A stretch of 27,894 nucleotides of DNA from DATCVR01 sp036566745. Lineage in GTDB: Bacteria; Actinomycetota; Actinomycetes; Jiangellales; Jiangellaceae. Shown piece after piece: positions 5,689 to 12,383 of this stretch (positions are counted from its first letter, which is position 1; the number at the start of each line of letters is the position of its first letter). The stretch is from positions 1 to 27,894 of the forward strand of contig DATCVR010000043.1 in the NCBI GenBank assembly GCA_036566745.1, read 5' to 3'. The position numbers and the translations under genes were made by a program. The notes beneath the pieces were generated by a model, which had not been told where the DNA came from, searched no databases, and worked only from the letters and a program-made list of their open reading frames with translations.

Positions 5689-6087
5689 ATGCCGAACTCC
5701 TCCCCCACGGTCGCGGGCGCGGTGATCGCCCATGCGGGCCGCACCCTCCTGATCCGCCGGGCGTCCCCGTCCGGCGCCCTCCTGTGGACGTTCCCCTCGG
5801 GCAAGCTCGACCGGGGCGAGTCGCCAACCGATGCGGCGGTCCGGGAGGCTGCCGAGGAGGCGGGCGTCGGGGTGGCGCCACTGGTGGTGCTGGGTTCCCG
5901 TGTGCATCCGGTGACGGGCTGGCGGGTCGTGTACGTGGCCTGTCGGCTGCTGGCGGGCGAGGCGTATGCGGCGTCGCCGCGGGAGGTGGCGGAGGTGCAT
6001 TGGGCTGGTCTCGCCGAGTTGCCGGGGCTGGTCCCGGGTGGGGTGTACGGGCCGGTGCAGGCGTGGCTGGATGGGCAGTTGGCCTAG
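5689..6087 (+). CDS. Nudix hydrolase
   Basis: A 132-aa protein with a complete Nudix box at residues 38-60: G38, E44, R52-E53, E56-E57 and G59 match G-x5-E-x7-RE-U-x-EE-x-G-U, so it should bind metal and cleave a nucleoside diphosphate linked to another group. The N-terminal strand TVAGAVIAHAGRTLLIRR and the downstream VYVACRLLAGE are usual for this fold. The ATG lacks a Shine-Dalgarno sequence and follows a hairpin closely, so the start, or the way it is translated, is unusual. Nudix genes next to the regulator genes are a recurring feature of actinomycete integrative conjugative elements; the substrate is unknown. Confidence 0.88.
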   Translation: MPNSSPTVAGAVIAHAGRTLLIRRASPSGALLWTFPSGKLDRGESPTDAAVREAAEEAGVGVAPLVVLGSRVHPVTGWRVVYVACRLLAGEAYAASPREVAEVHWAGLAELPGLVPGGVYGPVQAWLDGQLA

Positions 6088-6098
6088 CAGTTGCAGAA

Positions 6099-6134
6099 AG
6101 CCCCCGCACCGGACGGCTAGTCCGGGCGGGGGCT
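6099..6134. terminator. Shared terminator of convergent genes
   Basis: AGCCCCCGC pairs with GCGGGGGCT, continuing as CCGGA/TCCGG after one bulged A, around a CGGCTAG loop. It lies between the Nudix stop and the 3' end of the convergent gene, whose stop codon is in the loop, so it serves both strands. Confidence 0.85.
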
Positions 6135-6449
6135 CCGCTGTGCGATGGCCTGCATTTGCGAGGTCAGGCCTTCGCTGACCACCGCGTGAATTCGGTCTAC
6201 CTCCGCGTCGCCGAGGATCACAGACGCCCGAGGCGCCCACATCAGCAGCTTCGTTGGCGCAATGCCCGTGACCTCTTCGCCGTTTACGTGTCGAGACCAT
6301 CCCTCCCACACGGGCATCTCAACGAAGAAATCCGTTTCCAGAATGTCTGATTTCCCGATCCTGAGAATTCTCACCCGCACGGTTCCTGCATCGTCTGGGA
6401 GCACGAGGGTGGCGCTCGGGTAAGGGGGTGGAACTTCGTACACGTCCAT
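6117..6449 (-). CDS. Hypothetical protein (110 aa)
   Basis: A soluble, beta-rich protein: an N-terminal YPSATLVLPDDAGTVRVRIL region, then ETDFFVEMPVWEGWSRHVNG, and a helical C-terminus (DAEVDRIHAVVSEGLTSQM). No family is recognised. It has its own terminator on each side (6099-6134 and 6518-6555), so it is a separate transcription unit. The ATG has only a weak ribosome site (AAGTAGG). Codon use is less GC-biased than in the leftward phage-like operons, as in the rest of the control region. Confidence 0.65.
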   Translation of the reverse strand: MDVYEVPPPYPSATLVLPDDAGTVRVRILRIGKSDILETDFFVEMPVWEGWSRHVNGEEVTGIAPTKLLMWAPRASVILGDAEVDRIHAVVSEGLTSQMQAIAQRSPRPD

Positions 6450-6517
6450 GGGTCATGCCTACTTCAGCGGTTCGCTGTAGGCCGCTTGACGCTCCGGCGG
6501 CCAGTCGAACGAGGTAC

Positions 6518-6555
6518 ACGAAGAGGCCCCGCCCAATCCGGGCGGGGGCCTTCGT
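6518..6555 (-). terminator. Terminator of the leftward early operon
   Basis: AGGCCCCGCCC pairs with GGGCGGGGGCCT (one bulge), with outer ACGAA/TTCGT arms, immediately after the last gene of the 8.1-6.6 kb operon. The arrangement resembles the hairpin at 5640-5676. Confidence 0.8.
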
Positions 6556-6560
6556 CACGC

Positions 6561-6737
6561 TCATCCTTTCCGTCGCCGGAGCCATCGCCGGATTCGGTGG
6601 AGGGTGGTGGGCCGGGGTGCGGCTGGCTGGTTGCCGCGGCGGATGAGGTCGAAGTACTCCTTGCTGCTGAGGCGGTCGTCCATCCAGGCCCGGCCGGCTT
6701 CCTGCATGTCGTCGGGGCCACGGTCACCGGTCGCCAT
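6561..6737 (-). CDS. Small hypothetical protein (58 aa)
   Basis: Starts at an ATG overlapping the upstream stop (ATGA, 6736-6739 region). The sequence has an acidic-aromatic N-terminal half (DDMQEAGRAWMDDRLSSKEYFDLIRRG) and a strongly basic end (RIRRWLRRRKG). The short helix with D-RLSS-EYF resembles the C-terminal tail motifs of small actinophage proteins, but I cannot assign a function. A nucleic-acid contact through the basic tail is possible. Confidence 0.65.
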   Translation of the reverse strand: MATGDRGPDDMQEAGRAWMDDRLSSKEYFDLIRRGNQPAAPRPTTLHRIRRWLRRRKG

Positions 6738-7500
6738 CACTCGCCTGCCTTCTCGAGCGGCCAGCGCCGGTCGTTGGCGGCGGCTTCGCGGACGGTGGGC
6801 CCCGCGTCTCGAGTGGCTTCCGGGCAGTTGATGGTGCGGCAGCCGTCGTGCAGGTAGCTGCCGTGGACGCAGCGCGGCCGGTTGTAGTCCGGCTCCTCGT
6901 CGCGGCGCGGCGCCTGGCGTGCGGGGACGGTGGGGCGTTTGTGCCAGCCGGCGGGTTCGTCCTGGGTGTCGGGATCCCAGGCGGCGACGGCGGCCCGGAC
7001 GATCGCGGGGTCGCGGGAGTAGCACCAGCCGTGGTCGTAGCCCCACTCGCCGGCCTCGCCGCGGGGGACGGCGATGAGACGGATGTTGAAGCCCTGCCAC
7101 AGCCACAGATACCGGTGGGTGTCGTCCGCGGCGAGTTCCTCACCCTGCCAGTGCTCGTCGAGCAGGGGCGCTGGGTGGTGCGTGACGGTCTTGCGGCTCG
7201 CTCCTGACTCTGGGGGCTGGCGGCGGAGAGCTGTTCAACGATCGCCTCGAGCCGCCGGATCTCCGCGTCGGCGGCTTCGCGGTGGCGTTCCAGCGCGCGG
7301 GTGGTTTCGGTGAGCCGCTTGCGTGTCTTCTCGGCGACGCGGCGGTCGGCCCGCACGTAGTCGGCGAGGACGGCGGCCTCGGGGATGGTGAGCACACCGC
7401 GGAGGCCGCGCTGGAGGAGGGCGTCGATGGCTGCCTCGCGCTGGAGGCGTTCCTGCACGCCGGGGTGGAGGGCGCGCACAGCAGGCTTGCGTCGGGTCAC
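6737..7500 (-). CDS. Two-frame gene: coiled-coil N-part and Trp-rich C-part (apparent -1 frame change)
   Basis: The GTG at 7500 overlaps the upstream stop (GTGA) and opens a convincing coding frame for about 95 codons: a basic start, then helical and coiled-coil sequence (RVAEKTRKRLTETTRALERH, ending near VEQLSAASPQS). Past ~7200 this frame turns into Arg/Ser/Thr-rich shadow sequence, while the frame one base back becomes clearly protein-like (HRYLWLWQGFNIRLIAVPRG, EWGYDHGWCYSRDP, RPRCVHGSYLHDGC) and stops at 6737 in perfect ATGA overlap with the next gene. The second frame has a stop at 7235-7237 and no ATG, GTG or TTG before the conserved-looking part. The switch must lie at about 7195-7234, which includes a run of five Cs (7212-7216). 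Either the gene is frameshifted (mutation or sequence error), or it uses -1 frameshifting. The joined product would be about 250 aa. Confidence 0.55.
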
Positions 7501-7685
7501 GTCCGCCTCCCTGTCGGCCGCCCGTGCTTGATGCGGCCGTCGGGCGTGAGGTGGCCGTCGGCTTGGGCGAGCATGCGCATGGCGCGCTGGAGGACGTCCC
7601 AGGGCTTTTCACCGGTGTAGCAGCGGCGGAGGACGGTGAACGTCCATGCGGTGACCCGCAGTCGAGGCGGGGGTGCGGCGGTCAC
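7497..7685 (-). CDS. Small hypothetical protein (62 aa)
   Basis: Starts at a GTG overlapping the previous stop (GTGA, 7682-7685). It contains a helical stretch WTFTVLRRCYTGEKPWDVLQ and ends in a basic tail (DGRIKHGRPTGRRT). No family is recognised. It lies inside a tight chain of five coupled genes. Confidence 0.65.
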   Translation of the reverse strand: MTAAPPPRLRVTAWTFTVLRRCYTGEKPWDVLQRAMRMLAQADGHLTPDGRIKHGRPTGRRT

Positions 7686-7852
7686 AAATACTCCTGGGTT
7701 GGCACGGTGTGGGCGGTCCAGAGGGCGCGGGGTCCGGCGTGTTGGGCTCGCAGGTCACGCATCTCGTGCTGGCGGAGATCGTGCGGGGTGGGCGTGTGGT
7801 CGCCGGGTTCGGCGTCGTCCCACCAGGGGTCGGGGGCGGCGGGGGTGGTCAC
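7682..7852 (-). CDS. Small hypothetical protein (56 aa)
   Basis: Starts at the GTG that overlaps the upstream stop (GTGA, 7849-7852). It is a polar, Pro-rich peptide with WWDDAEPG near the start, the helix LRQHEMRDLRAQHAG and LWTAHTVPTQEYL at the end. The function is unknown. Confidence 0.6.
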   Translation of the reverse strand: MTTPAAPDPWWDDAEPGDHTPTPHDLRQHEMRDLRAQHAGPRALWTAHTVPTQEYL

Positions 7853-8088
7853 GGCTGCGGCTCCGGGTCGATCAGGTCGGCGCAGCTTGCGGGGATCGTC
7901 GCGGCGTCCCACCAGTTCCATTTCGTGGCCGGACCGTCGTCGGCGAAAGCCGTGGTGCGGATCTGCTCGGCGAGTTGGTGGGCGTGCTCGTCGAGGACGG
8001 CTTGGATGTTGGCTTCGGCGCGGGCGGTGCTGAGGCCGGACTGCTGGAGGTAGGCCAGCAATCGGGCGCGTGCGGCAAGGTCGGTCAC
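7849..8088 (-). CDS. Small hypothetical protein (79 aa)
   Basis: The GTG at 8088 follows GGAG at seven bases and is the first gene after a terminator, so it heads the operon 8088-6561. The first half is helical (ARARLLAYLQQSGLSTARAE, then IQAVLDEHAHQLAEQIR); the second half is Trp-rich (TKWNWWDAATIPASCADL). No family is recognised. Confidence 0.68.
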   Translation of the reverse strand: MTDLAARARLLAYLQQSGLSTARAEANIQAVLDEHAHQLAEQIRTTAFADDGPATKWNWWDAATIPASCADLIDPEPQP

Positions 8089-8110
8089 GGTGTCTCCGGT
8101 GGTGTGGGTG

Positions 8111-8138
8111 CTGTCCGGCCCGGGGGTGGGCCAGACAG
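8111..8138 (-). terminator. Terminator after the membrane-protein cluster
   Basis: CTGTC-C-GGCCC pairs with GGGCC-A-GACAG around a GGGGGT loop: 10 pairs with one mismatch, 15 bases after the stop at 8153. Confidence 0.65.
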
Positions 8139-8152
8139 CGGGGCGGGCGGGG

Positions 8153-8287
8153 TCAGGGGCGGGCGTGGCGGTGGGCGATGAGCACGATGGCGATCCCGGC
8201 TGGGAGTACGGCGGCGTACAGGGCGCCGAGTGAGGCGAGCCAGCAGGCGAGGGTGATCAGCAGGACGATGACGGCGCAGGCGATCAT
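8153..8287 (-). CDS. Small membrane protein (44 aa)
   Basis: Almost entirely hydrophobic: a first segment ACAVIVLLITLACWLASLGA and a second LYAAVLPAGIAIVLIA, then a basic HRHARP end, so one long or two short membrane helices. The ATG overlaps the upstream stop (ATGA). It could be a holin-like or membrane-anchor peptide, but it stands in an early-type operon and not near lysis genes, so I do not assign it. Confidence 0.65.
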   Translation of the reverse strand: MIACAVIVLLITLACWLASLGALYAAVLPAGIAIVLIAHRHARP

Positions 8288-8652
8288 GCGGCTTCCTTGT
8301 CGGTTCGGGCCCACGAGGGGGCGGTTCGCGGGCACAGGCGGGCTTCTGAGGCCCTTTCAGGCCCCGGGGCGGGAAAAGGTGCGCTGGACGCCTGCGGGGC
8401 GTTCTGACGGCAACTGGTGGCGCTGGACGGGCCTCCTGCGGGCGTCCGGTCCGATCCCGGAGCGCCCAGAAGCCCCTCAGGGGCGTCGGGAGACTCCGGG
8501 AGCGGGCGGAGTGCCCTCAACGCCCCCGAGGCGGCGAGAGGGCCCGCCACGGCCCGCCACAGCCCCGCGAGCGGCCACGGCTGCCCCTGATGCCCGCACA
8601 GCACGGCAGTGACCGCGACCGTGGCCGCGAGGAACGCCAACGCGTCCGTCAC
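8284..8652 (-). CDS. Hypothetical membrane-anchored protein (122 aa)
   Basis: The N-terminal helix ALAFLAATVAVTAVLCG is a likely membrane segment; the rest is Pro/Ala/Ser-rich low-complexity sequence. The GTG start overlaps the preceding stop (GTGA, 8649-8652) and the end overlaps the next ATG. The composition of the second half is unlike a folded domain, so the C-terminal part may be disordered. Confidence 0.55.
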   Translation of the reverse strand: MTDALAFLAATVAVTAVLCGHQGQPWPLAGLWRAVAGPLAASGALRALRPLPESPDAPEGLLGAPGSDRTPAGGPSSATSCRQNAPQASSAPFPAPGPERASEARLCPRTAPSWARTDKEAA

Positions 8653-9017
8653 GACTGCGGCTCCTCGTTGCCCGTCCAGCCGAACCGGTGGCCGACGCTG
8701 ACCAACATCGCGGCCTGCGCGACGGTGGTCTGGCGGCCATGCAGGGCCGGATCGGTGGTCATGGCGACGACGAGTTCGGCAACCGCCTCACGCGGCAACT
8801 GCTTGAAGATCCGCACATAGGCGTCCAGCTCGTCCCGTCCCGCCTCGCGGGTGACCGTGCTGGGCGTCATCACGTAGGTCGGCAGATCGTCTTCGCTGGA
8901 CTGGATGCGGGAGAGTTCGATCTGCCGGGCGTACAGCCACGACGTCAGGTGCGGCCAGACGACGGGGTGGACGAGGAGCTGGCGGACCTCGTCGGCTGGG
9001 ATGCGGGCGTCGGGCAC
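8649..9017 (-). CDS. Hypothetical protein (122 aa)
   Basis: I start this at the GTG at 9017, one base after the upstream stop, since sequence beyond it overlaps the neighbour and is shadow-like. The protein is helical and soluble: IPADEVRQLLVHPVVWPHLT, LYARQIELSRIQSSEDDL, then AYVRIFKQLPREAVAELVVA and ending with VGHRFGWTGNEEPQS. No family is recognised, but the composition is that of a normal globular protein. Confidence 0.7.
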   Translation of the reverse strand: MPDARIPADEVRQLLVHPVVWPHLTSWLYARQIELSRIQSSEDDLPTYVMTPSTVTREAGRDELDAYVRIFKQLPREAVAELVVAMTTDPALHGRQTTVAQAAMLVSVGHRFGWTGNEEPQS

Positions 9018-9018
9018 G

Positions 9019-9321
9019 TCAGGCCCCCTCGTCGACGGTGTGGTTTGGCAGGCGCTTGGCCGCCCACTCCGGGTCACGCTGCGGTACCGGGTGCAGCCGC
9101 TCCCCGGCCCGCCACGACCGGACATTCGCCAGGGTCCGGCGCGGATACACGACCCACACCAGCGCCACCGCAGCGAGCACGACCGGGGCGGCGGGCCAGA
9201 ACCGCCACGTGCGCCAGCCGGGCGTGGTCCAGTCCTCGGCCCAGTCGACGATGCGGTCGAGCCGGGCCCGGCCGAGGGCGAACCCCACGGCTAGGGCGGC
9301 GACGATGACGAGCGCGATCAC
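9019..9321 (-). CDS. Hypothetical protein with two membrane segments (100 aa)
   Basis: A first membrane helix at residues 2-17 (IALVIVAALAVGFALG) and a second near 42-58 (WPAAPVVLAAVALVWVVYP), with a Trp-rich loop between them (WAEDWTTPGWRTWRFW) and a polar, basic C-terminus. The GTG start overlaps the previous stop (GTGA, 9318-9321). Function unknown. Confidence 0.68.
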   Translation of the reverse strand: MIALVIVAALAVGFALGRARLDRIVDWAEDWTTPGWRTWRFWPAAPVVLAAVALVWVVYPRRTLANVRSWRAGERLHPVPQRDPEWAAKRLPNHTVDEGA

Positions 9322-10220
9322 CGGTTGTTCTCCTCGTCGGTCTGCACGCCAGCAGACGCGGCGGCGGGTAGCGCCTCGGCCGCCTGTCGTGCCGCACGCA
9401 GCGCCGTGACGACCTGCTCCACGCGCTCCGGCCGGACATAGACGGTCGCCGTCTCGTCGCCGTGGTACTGCTCGGCGGCTACGGCCACGACGGGTGCCTC
9501 GCCGTCGTAGGTGCTGGCCATGACGGCGCCGATGGTGAGGCGGTCGCCGTCGTCGTCGGTGTGGACGAACGGCAGCTTCACCGGCTCCGGGGGCTGGGTC
9601 TCGGCGGCCAGACGACGCAGCTCGGCCGTCGCCTCCCGCCAGCTGCGCACGCCGGGCGAGTCCTTGGGCTCAGACGGCCAGTCCGTGAAGAGCTGAGCCA
9701 GTTTGGCGTCGAGATGGTCGGCACCCTCCCGCAGCACGTCGGCTCGGGTGGTGGCCGTGTCCTCGGACCCGGCAGGCAGCACGGCCAACACCGCGTCCAG
9801 CACGGGTGCCGCCGGGTTCCACGCCTCCTCCGGGTCGCTGTCGACAAGCAACGTCTTCGCCATGCCGAGCGCGGCGTAGCCCTTGGCGCACAGGTCATGC
9901 TTCGGGTCGAGGGGTTCGCAGCAGATCCACTCGGCAACGATGTGGTGCTCGGCGATCGCCCACAGCTTGGCGGAGACGGCGGCGCGGTCGGTGGTTGTGG
10001 GCGGTACGGCAACCAGCCCGGCAGGCGGGGGCGTGACGGTCAGCCGGGAAGCCAACCAGCCAGCGGCCTTGCGGTAGTCATCCCTGATCGACTGGCCGGG
10101 CTCACCGACCAACTGCTGCCAGGTCGGGTGGTCGTCACCGTGCACGTGGACGTCAGCGGCACAGAGCAGGCGGGCGAGGACTTCGACGTAGGCGGTCGCG
10201 TCGGTGGGCGGGTTGTTCAC
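9318..10220 (-). CDS. Hypothetical phage-type protein (300 aa)
   Basis: The GTG at 10220 follows GGAGGA at five bases and heads an operon after a terminator. The protein is helical and modular: an N-terminal part with LARLLCAADVHVHGDDHPTW and YRKAAGWLASRL, a central part with KLWAIAEHHIVAEWICCEPL, the repeat-like RADVLREGADHLDAKLAQL often seen in Streptomyces element proteins, and a C-terminal beta-rich part (KLPFVHTDDDGDRLTIGAVM, then ETATVYVRPERVEQVVTALR). I cannot assign a function. It has no catalytic motif I recognise. Confidence 0.72.
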   Translation of the reverse strand: MNNPPTDATAYVEVLARLLCAADVHVHGDDHPTWQQLVGEPGQSIRDDYRKAAGWLASRLTVTPPPAGLVAVPPTTTDRAAVSAKLWAIAEHHIVAEWICCEPLDPKHDLCAKGYAALGMAKTLLVDSDPEEAWNPAAPVLDAVLAVLPAGSEDTATTRADVLREGADHLDAKLAQLFTDWPSEPKDSPGVRSWREATAELRRLAAETQPPEPVKLPFVHTDDDGDRLTIGAVMASTYDGEAPVVAVAAEQYHGDETATVYVRPERVEQVVTALRAARQAAEALPAAASAGVQTDEENNR

Positions 10221-10261
10221 GGGGTCCTCCGGGTCGGGTCGATACGGTTCGGGTGCCAGCC

Positions 10262-10286
10262 GCCCTCGTGTCGTCAGCACGAGGGG
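10262..10286 (-). terminator. Terminator between two leftward genes
   Basis: GCCCTCGTG pairs with CACGAGGGG around TCGTCAG, 18 bases beyond the stop at 10304. Confidence 0.7.
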
Positions 10287-10303
10287 GGCCGGACCTGCGT
10301 GGG

Positions 10304-10612
10304 TCACGGGGTGAGCGCGCGGGCCGCCGTGAGGGCGAACTCGGGCAGCGGCGTCCCGTAGCGGGCGTTGTGCGAAGCCGCCGTGTCCAGCCAGTCCGCG
10401 AACTGGATCGCCAACTCCGGGGTGAACAGGCCAGCGAGCTCGCCTTCCTCGCCGCCGAGGGCATTGGTCACGCCGACCGCCCAACCGCCGGCCCAGTACT
10501 CGTTGCGGGCCATCCGCTCCAGCGCCCGCTCGGCGAGCGTTCGGATGCGGGCAGCGGCCTGGTGGACGGTGAGCGCCGGACTTGGGGGCGGCATCAGCGC
10601 GAGCGTGCTCAT
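10304..10612 (-). CDS. Hypothetical protein (102 aa)
   Basis: The ATG overlaps the previous stop (ATGA, 10609-10612). A Pro-rich start is followed by helices (VHQAAARIRTLAERALERMA, EYWAGGWAVGVTNALGG, LAIQFADWLDTAASH). This type of small helical protein is common in Streptomyces elements, but its role is unknown. Confidence 0.68.
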   Translation of the reverse strand: MSTLALMPPPSPALTVHQAAARIRTLAERALERMARNEYWAGGWAVGVTNALGGEEGELAGLFTPELAIQFADWLDTAASHNARYGTPLPEFALTAARALTP

Positions 10613-11127
10613 GCGTTCACCTCGTCGGTGTCGCCAGCAGCCGCAACAGCAGCGGGACGGCTGTCGAGGTCGGCGATCCACGCCGCGCAGACCGCGGCAA
10701 CCTGCACCAGCTCGGCGCGGAGCTTCGCGGGGTCGGACTCGGCCAGGGCCTCCCACGTCTCCTCGAACAGCACGTGGCACCAGGTCCCGTAGCCAGCACC
10801 GAATGCGTCCTCGCACTCCATCCGGGCCAGCCCGGCGGCTTCCTGCTGGTGCACGCTGCCGGTGCCGTCGGGGTGGTGCTGCTCGCCCCACTTCGCCAGC
10901 TGCCGCTGGCGTTCGGCGTCCACGTCGGCGACGAACGGGGCGAGACCTGCCGTGCGGGGCAGGACGTTCTTGCCGACCCACACGCACGTCTTCACGGTCA
11001 GCTGCGCGGTCAGGTCATCCGTCCCGCCGGGTCCCATGCGGATCGGGGTGTCGCGGATCGTCTTCTCGATCAGGGAGGCGAGCGGGGCGAGGACGGCGAG
11101 TTCCTCGGTGGGCGGGGTGGTGGTCAT
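10609..11127 (-). CDS. MazG-like / phage NTP-pyrophosphohydrolase-like protein
   Basis: A 172-aa protein. The C-terminal half carries the pattern AERQRQLAKWGEQHHPDG (residues 71-88) and then the acidic helices FEETWEALAESDP (121-133) and LRAELVQVAAVCAAWIADLD (138-155), which resembles the all-alpha NTP-PPase proteins found in many actinophages. These hydrolyse NTPs or dNTPs to monophosphates, adjusting nucleotide pools. The metal ligands are only partly clear, so activity is uncertain. The N-terminal 60 residues (IEKTIRDTPIRMGPGGTDDL) are a separate unknown part. The ATG follows AAAGGA. Confidence 0.6.
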   Translation of the reverse strand: MTTTPPTEELAVLAPLASLIEKTIRDTPIRMGPGGTDDLTAQLTVKTCVWVGKNVLPRTAGLAPFVADVDAERQRQLAKWGEQHHPDGTGSVHQQEAAGLARMECEDAFGAGYGTWCHVLFEETWEALAESDPAKLRAELVQVAAVCAAWIADLDSRPAAVAAAGDTDEVNA

Positions 11128-11236
11128 GGTGGTGGTCCTTTCGGTGCGACGGGCGGGGGTTGCCTCGGCCTGGTTGCCGGGGCGGGCGGTTTTCGGGGCG
11201 GCCGGGGGCTGAGCAGGCGGCTATGGTTCGGGGCAG

Positions 11237-11263
11237 ACCGGGGCGCGCTGCATGCGCCCCGGT
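11237..11263 (-). terminator. Terminator of the replication operon
   Basis: A perfect 10-bp stem ACCGGGGCGC/GCGCCCCGGT with a seven-base loop, 8 bases after the stop at 11272. Confidence 0.85.
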
Positions 11264-11271
11264 CGCGGCGT

Positions 11272-11823
11272 TCACGCGGTCGGCAGGTAGTGGACTTGCA
11301 GCGCCTGCTCGTCGCCCTGCTCGGCGCAGTTCATGAGCCATGCGCACTCGGCGTCCTCGGGCTCCCACTCGAAGACCACCCACTGCGGCTTCAGCTCGGC
11401 AAGCTCGTCACTGATGGCGGTCTCGTCGTCGATGCCGCACTGCTCGCGCAGGTAGGTGGCGATGGCAGCTTCGGCCTTCTGCCGGTCGCCGGTGATCGCG
11501 GCCATGTCGCCCTCGTCGAACTCGACGACCAGGACGCCGTCGTATGCCCAGTCGATGGCGGGGTGCTGAGTGCCGGGCTGGAAGCGGCCCATGGGCAGAG
11601 CCGGGACCGGGCCGACCTCGTCGAGGTAGCGCAGCCCGTCATGGTCGGCCCGGAGCTGGAGGTTGGAGCGCTGCCCGTCGAGACGGACCCACACAACGGG
11701 GTCGGCGGCGAAGGTGATCACGCCGGGGGTGTACACGTCGGCGCGGTCGTCGACAGTGCTGCGGTGGACGCGGTACTCGACGCGGCGGCCAACTTCGGCC
11801 TTCAGGTGGATGGCGGTGGTCAT
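11272..11823 (-). CDS. Hypothetical protein (183 aa)
   Basis: The N-terminal half is beta-rich (VGRRVEYRVHRSTVDDRADV, VYTPGVITFAADPVVWVRLD), like a small barrel. The C-terminal half is acidic and helical (KAEAAIATYLREQCGIDDET, PQWVVFEWEPEDAECAWLM). No family is recognised. The ATG overlaps the upstream stop and it is the last gene of the replication operon. Confidence 0.72.
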   Translation of the reverse strand: MTTAIHLKAEVGRRVEYRVHRSTVDDRADVYTPGVITFAADPVVWVRLDGQRSNLQLRADHDGLRYLDEVGPVPALPMGRFQPGTQHPAIDWAYDGVLVVEFDEGDMAAITGDRQKAEAAIATYLREQCGIDDETAISDELAELKPQWVVFEWEPEDAECAWLMNCAEQGDEQALQVHYLPTA

Positions 11824-12098
11824 GCTGCGGTTCCTTCCTGGTGGCTGGTGCGGCTGGCGGGGTTGCCGCCGCATTGGGCGCAGGTGCAGGTGTCGGCGGG
11901 CGGGGTGGGGCCGGTCGCGGCGGTGCCGAGCGGCCAACCGCCCACGTGCGCAATCCGGTAGCCGGGGGTCGGGACCGCGGCCAGGGTCGGCTTCGCGGGT
12001 GCCTCGACGGGGCGGCCGGAGATGTGGCGCAGGTAGTCGCGGAAACTGGCCGGGTCCTTGCGGAGTTCGGCGATCTCCTCGACAGTCAGCTCGTTCAC
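11820..12098 (-). CDS. Hypothetical protein with a C-terminal Cys cluster (92 aa)
   Basis: The GTG start overlaps the preceding stop (GTGA, 12095-12098). An N-terminal helical part (NELTVEEIAELRKDPASFRD, YLRHISGRP) is followed by a linker and a C-terminal DTCTCAQCGGNP, a CxCxxC cluster that could bind zinc. The first part recalls head-to-tail or portal-adjacent helices but is too short to identify. Function unknown. Confidence 0.65.
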   Translation of the reverse strand: MNELTVEEIAELRKDPASFRDYLRHISGRPVEAPAKPTLAAVPTPGYRIAHVGGWPLGTAATGPTPPADTCTCAQCGGNPASRTSHQEGTAA

Positions 12099-12367
12099 GT
12101 CGCCCACGCCCCTTCGCCTGCGGGGAGCAGACCGATGAGGTGGCTGATGGCGGCGTGCCAAGCCTCTTCGGATTCGAGGCGGGGGTGGGCGCCGGTGTCG
12201 CGCTCCCAGCCGACGAGCGGTCGGATCGCGGGGCGCAGCGTGTACGACCAGTAGATCGAGAACGACCACATCGGGTCGGCCTCCGCCTTCGCGGCTTCAG
12301 CACGGACGTCCTGCTCGAGGTCGAGCAATCGCGGCTCGGCGGCCGTGAGTTCGGGCCAGGTGATCAT
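12095..12367 (-). CDS. Hypothetical protein (90 aa)
   Basis: Follows the helicase gene by 16 bases. ATG at 12367, preceded by AAGGAAC. It has an acidic helix LLDLEQDVRAEAAKAEAD, then an aromatic segment MWSFSIYWSYTLRPAIRPL and a helical end (ESEEAWHAAISHLIGLLPAG). No family is recognised. Co-transcription with dnaB suggests a replication accessory. Confidence 0.68.
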   Translation of the reverse strand: MITWPELTAAEPRLLDLEQDVRAEAAKAEADPMWSFSIYWSYTLRPAIRPLVGWERDTGAHPRLESEEAWHAAISHLIGLLPAGEGAWAT

Positions 12368-12383
12368 CGGGAGTTCCTTTCGG

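Noticed and set aside
8153..8287. Holin
   Set aside because: Small and hydrophobic, but there is no endolysin nearby and the operon is of the early type.
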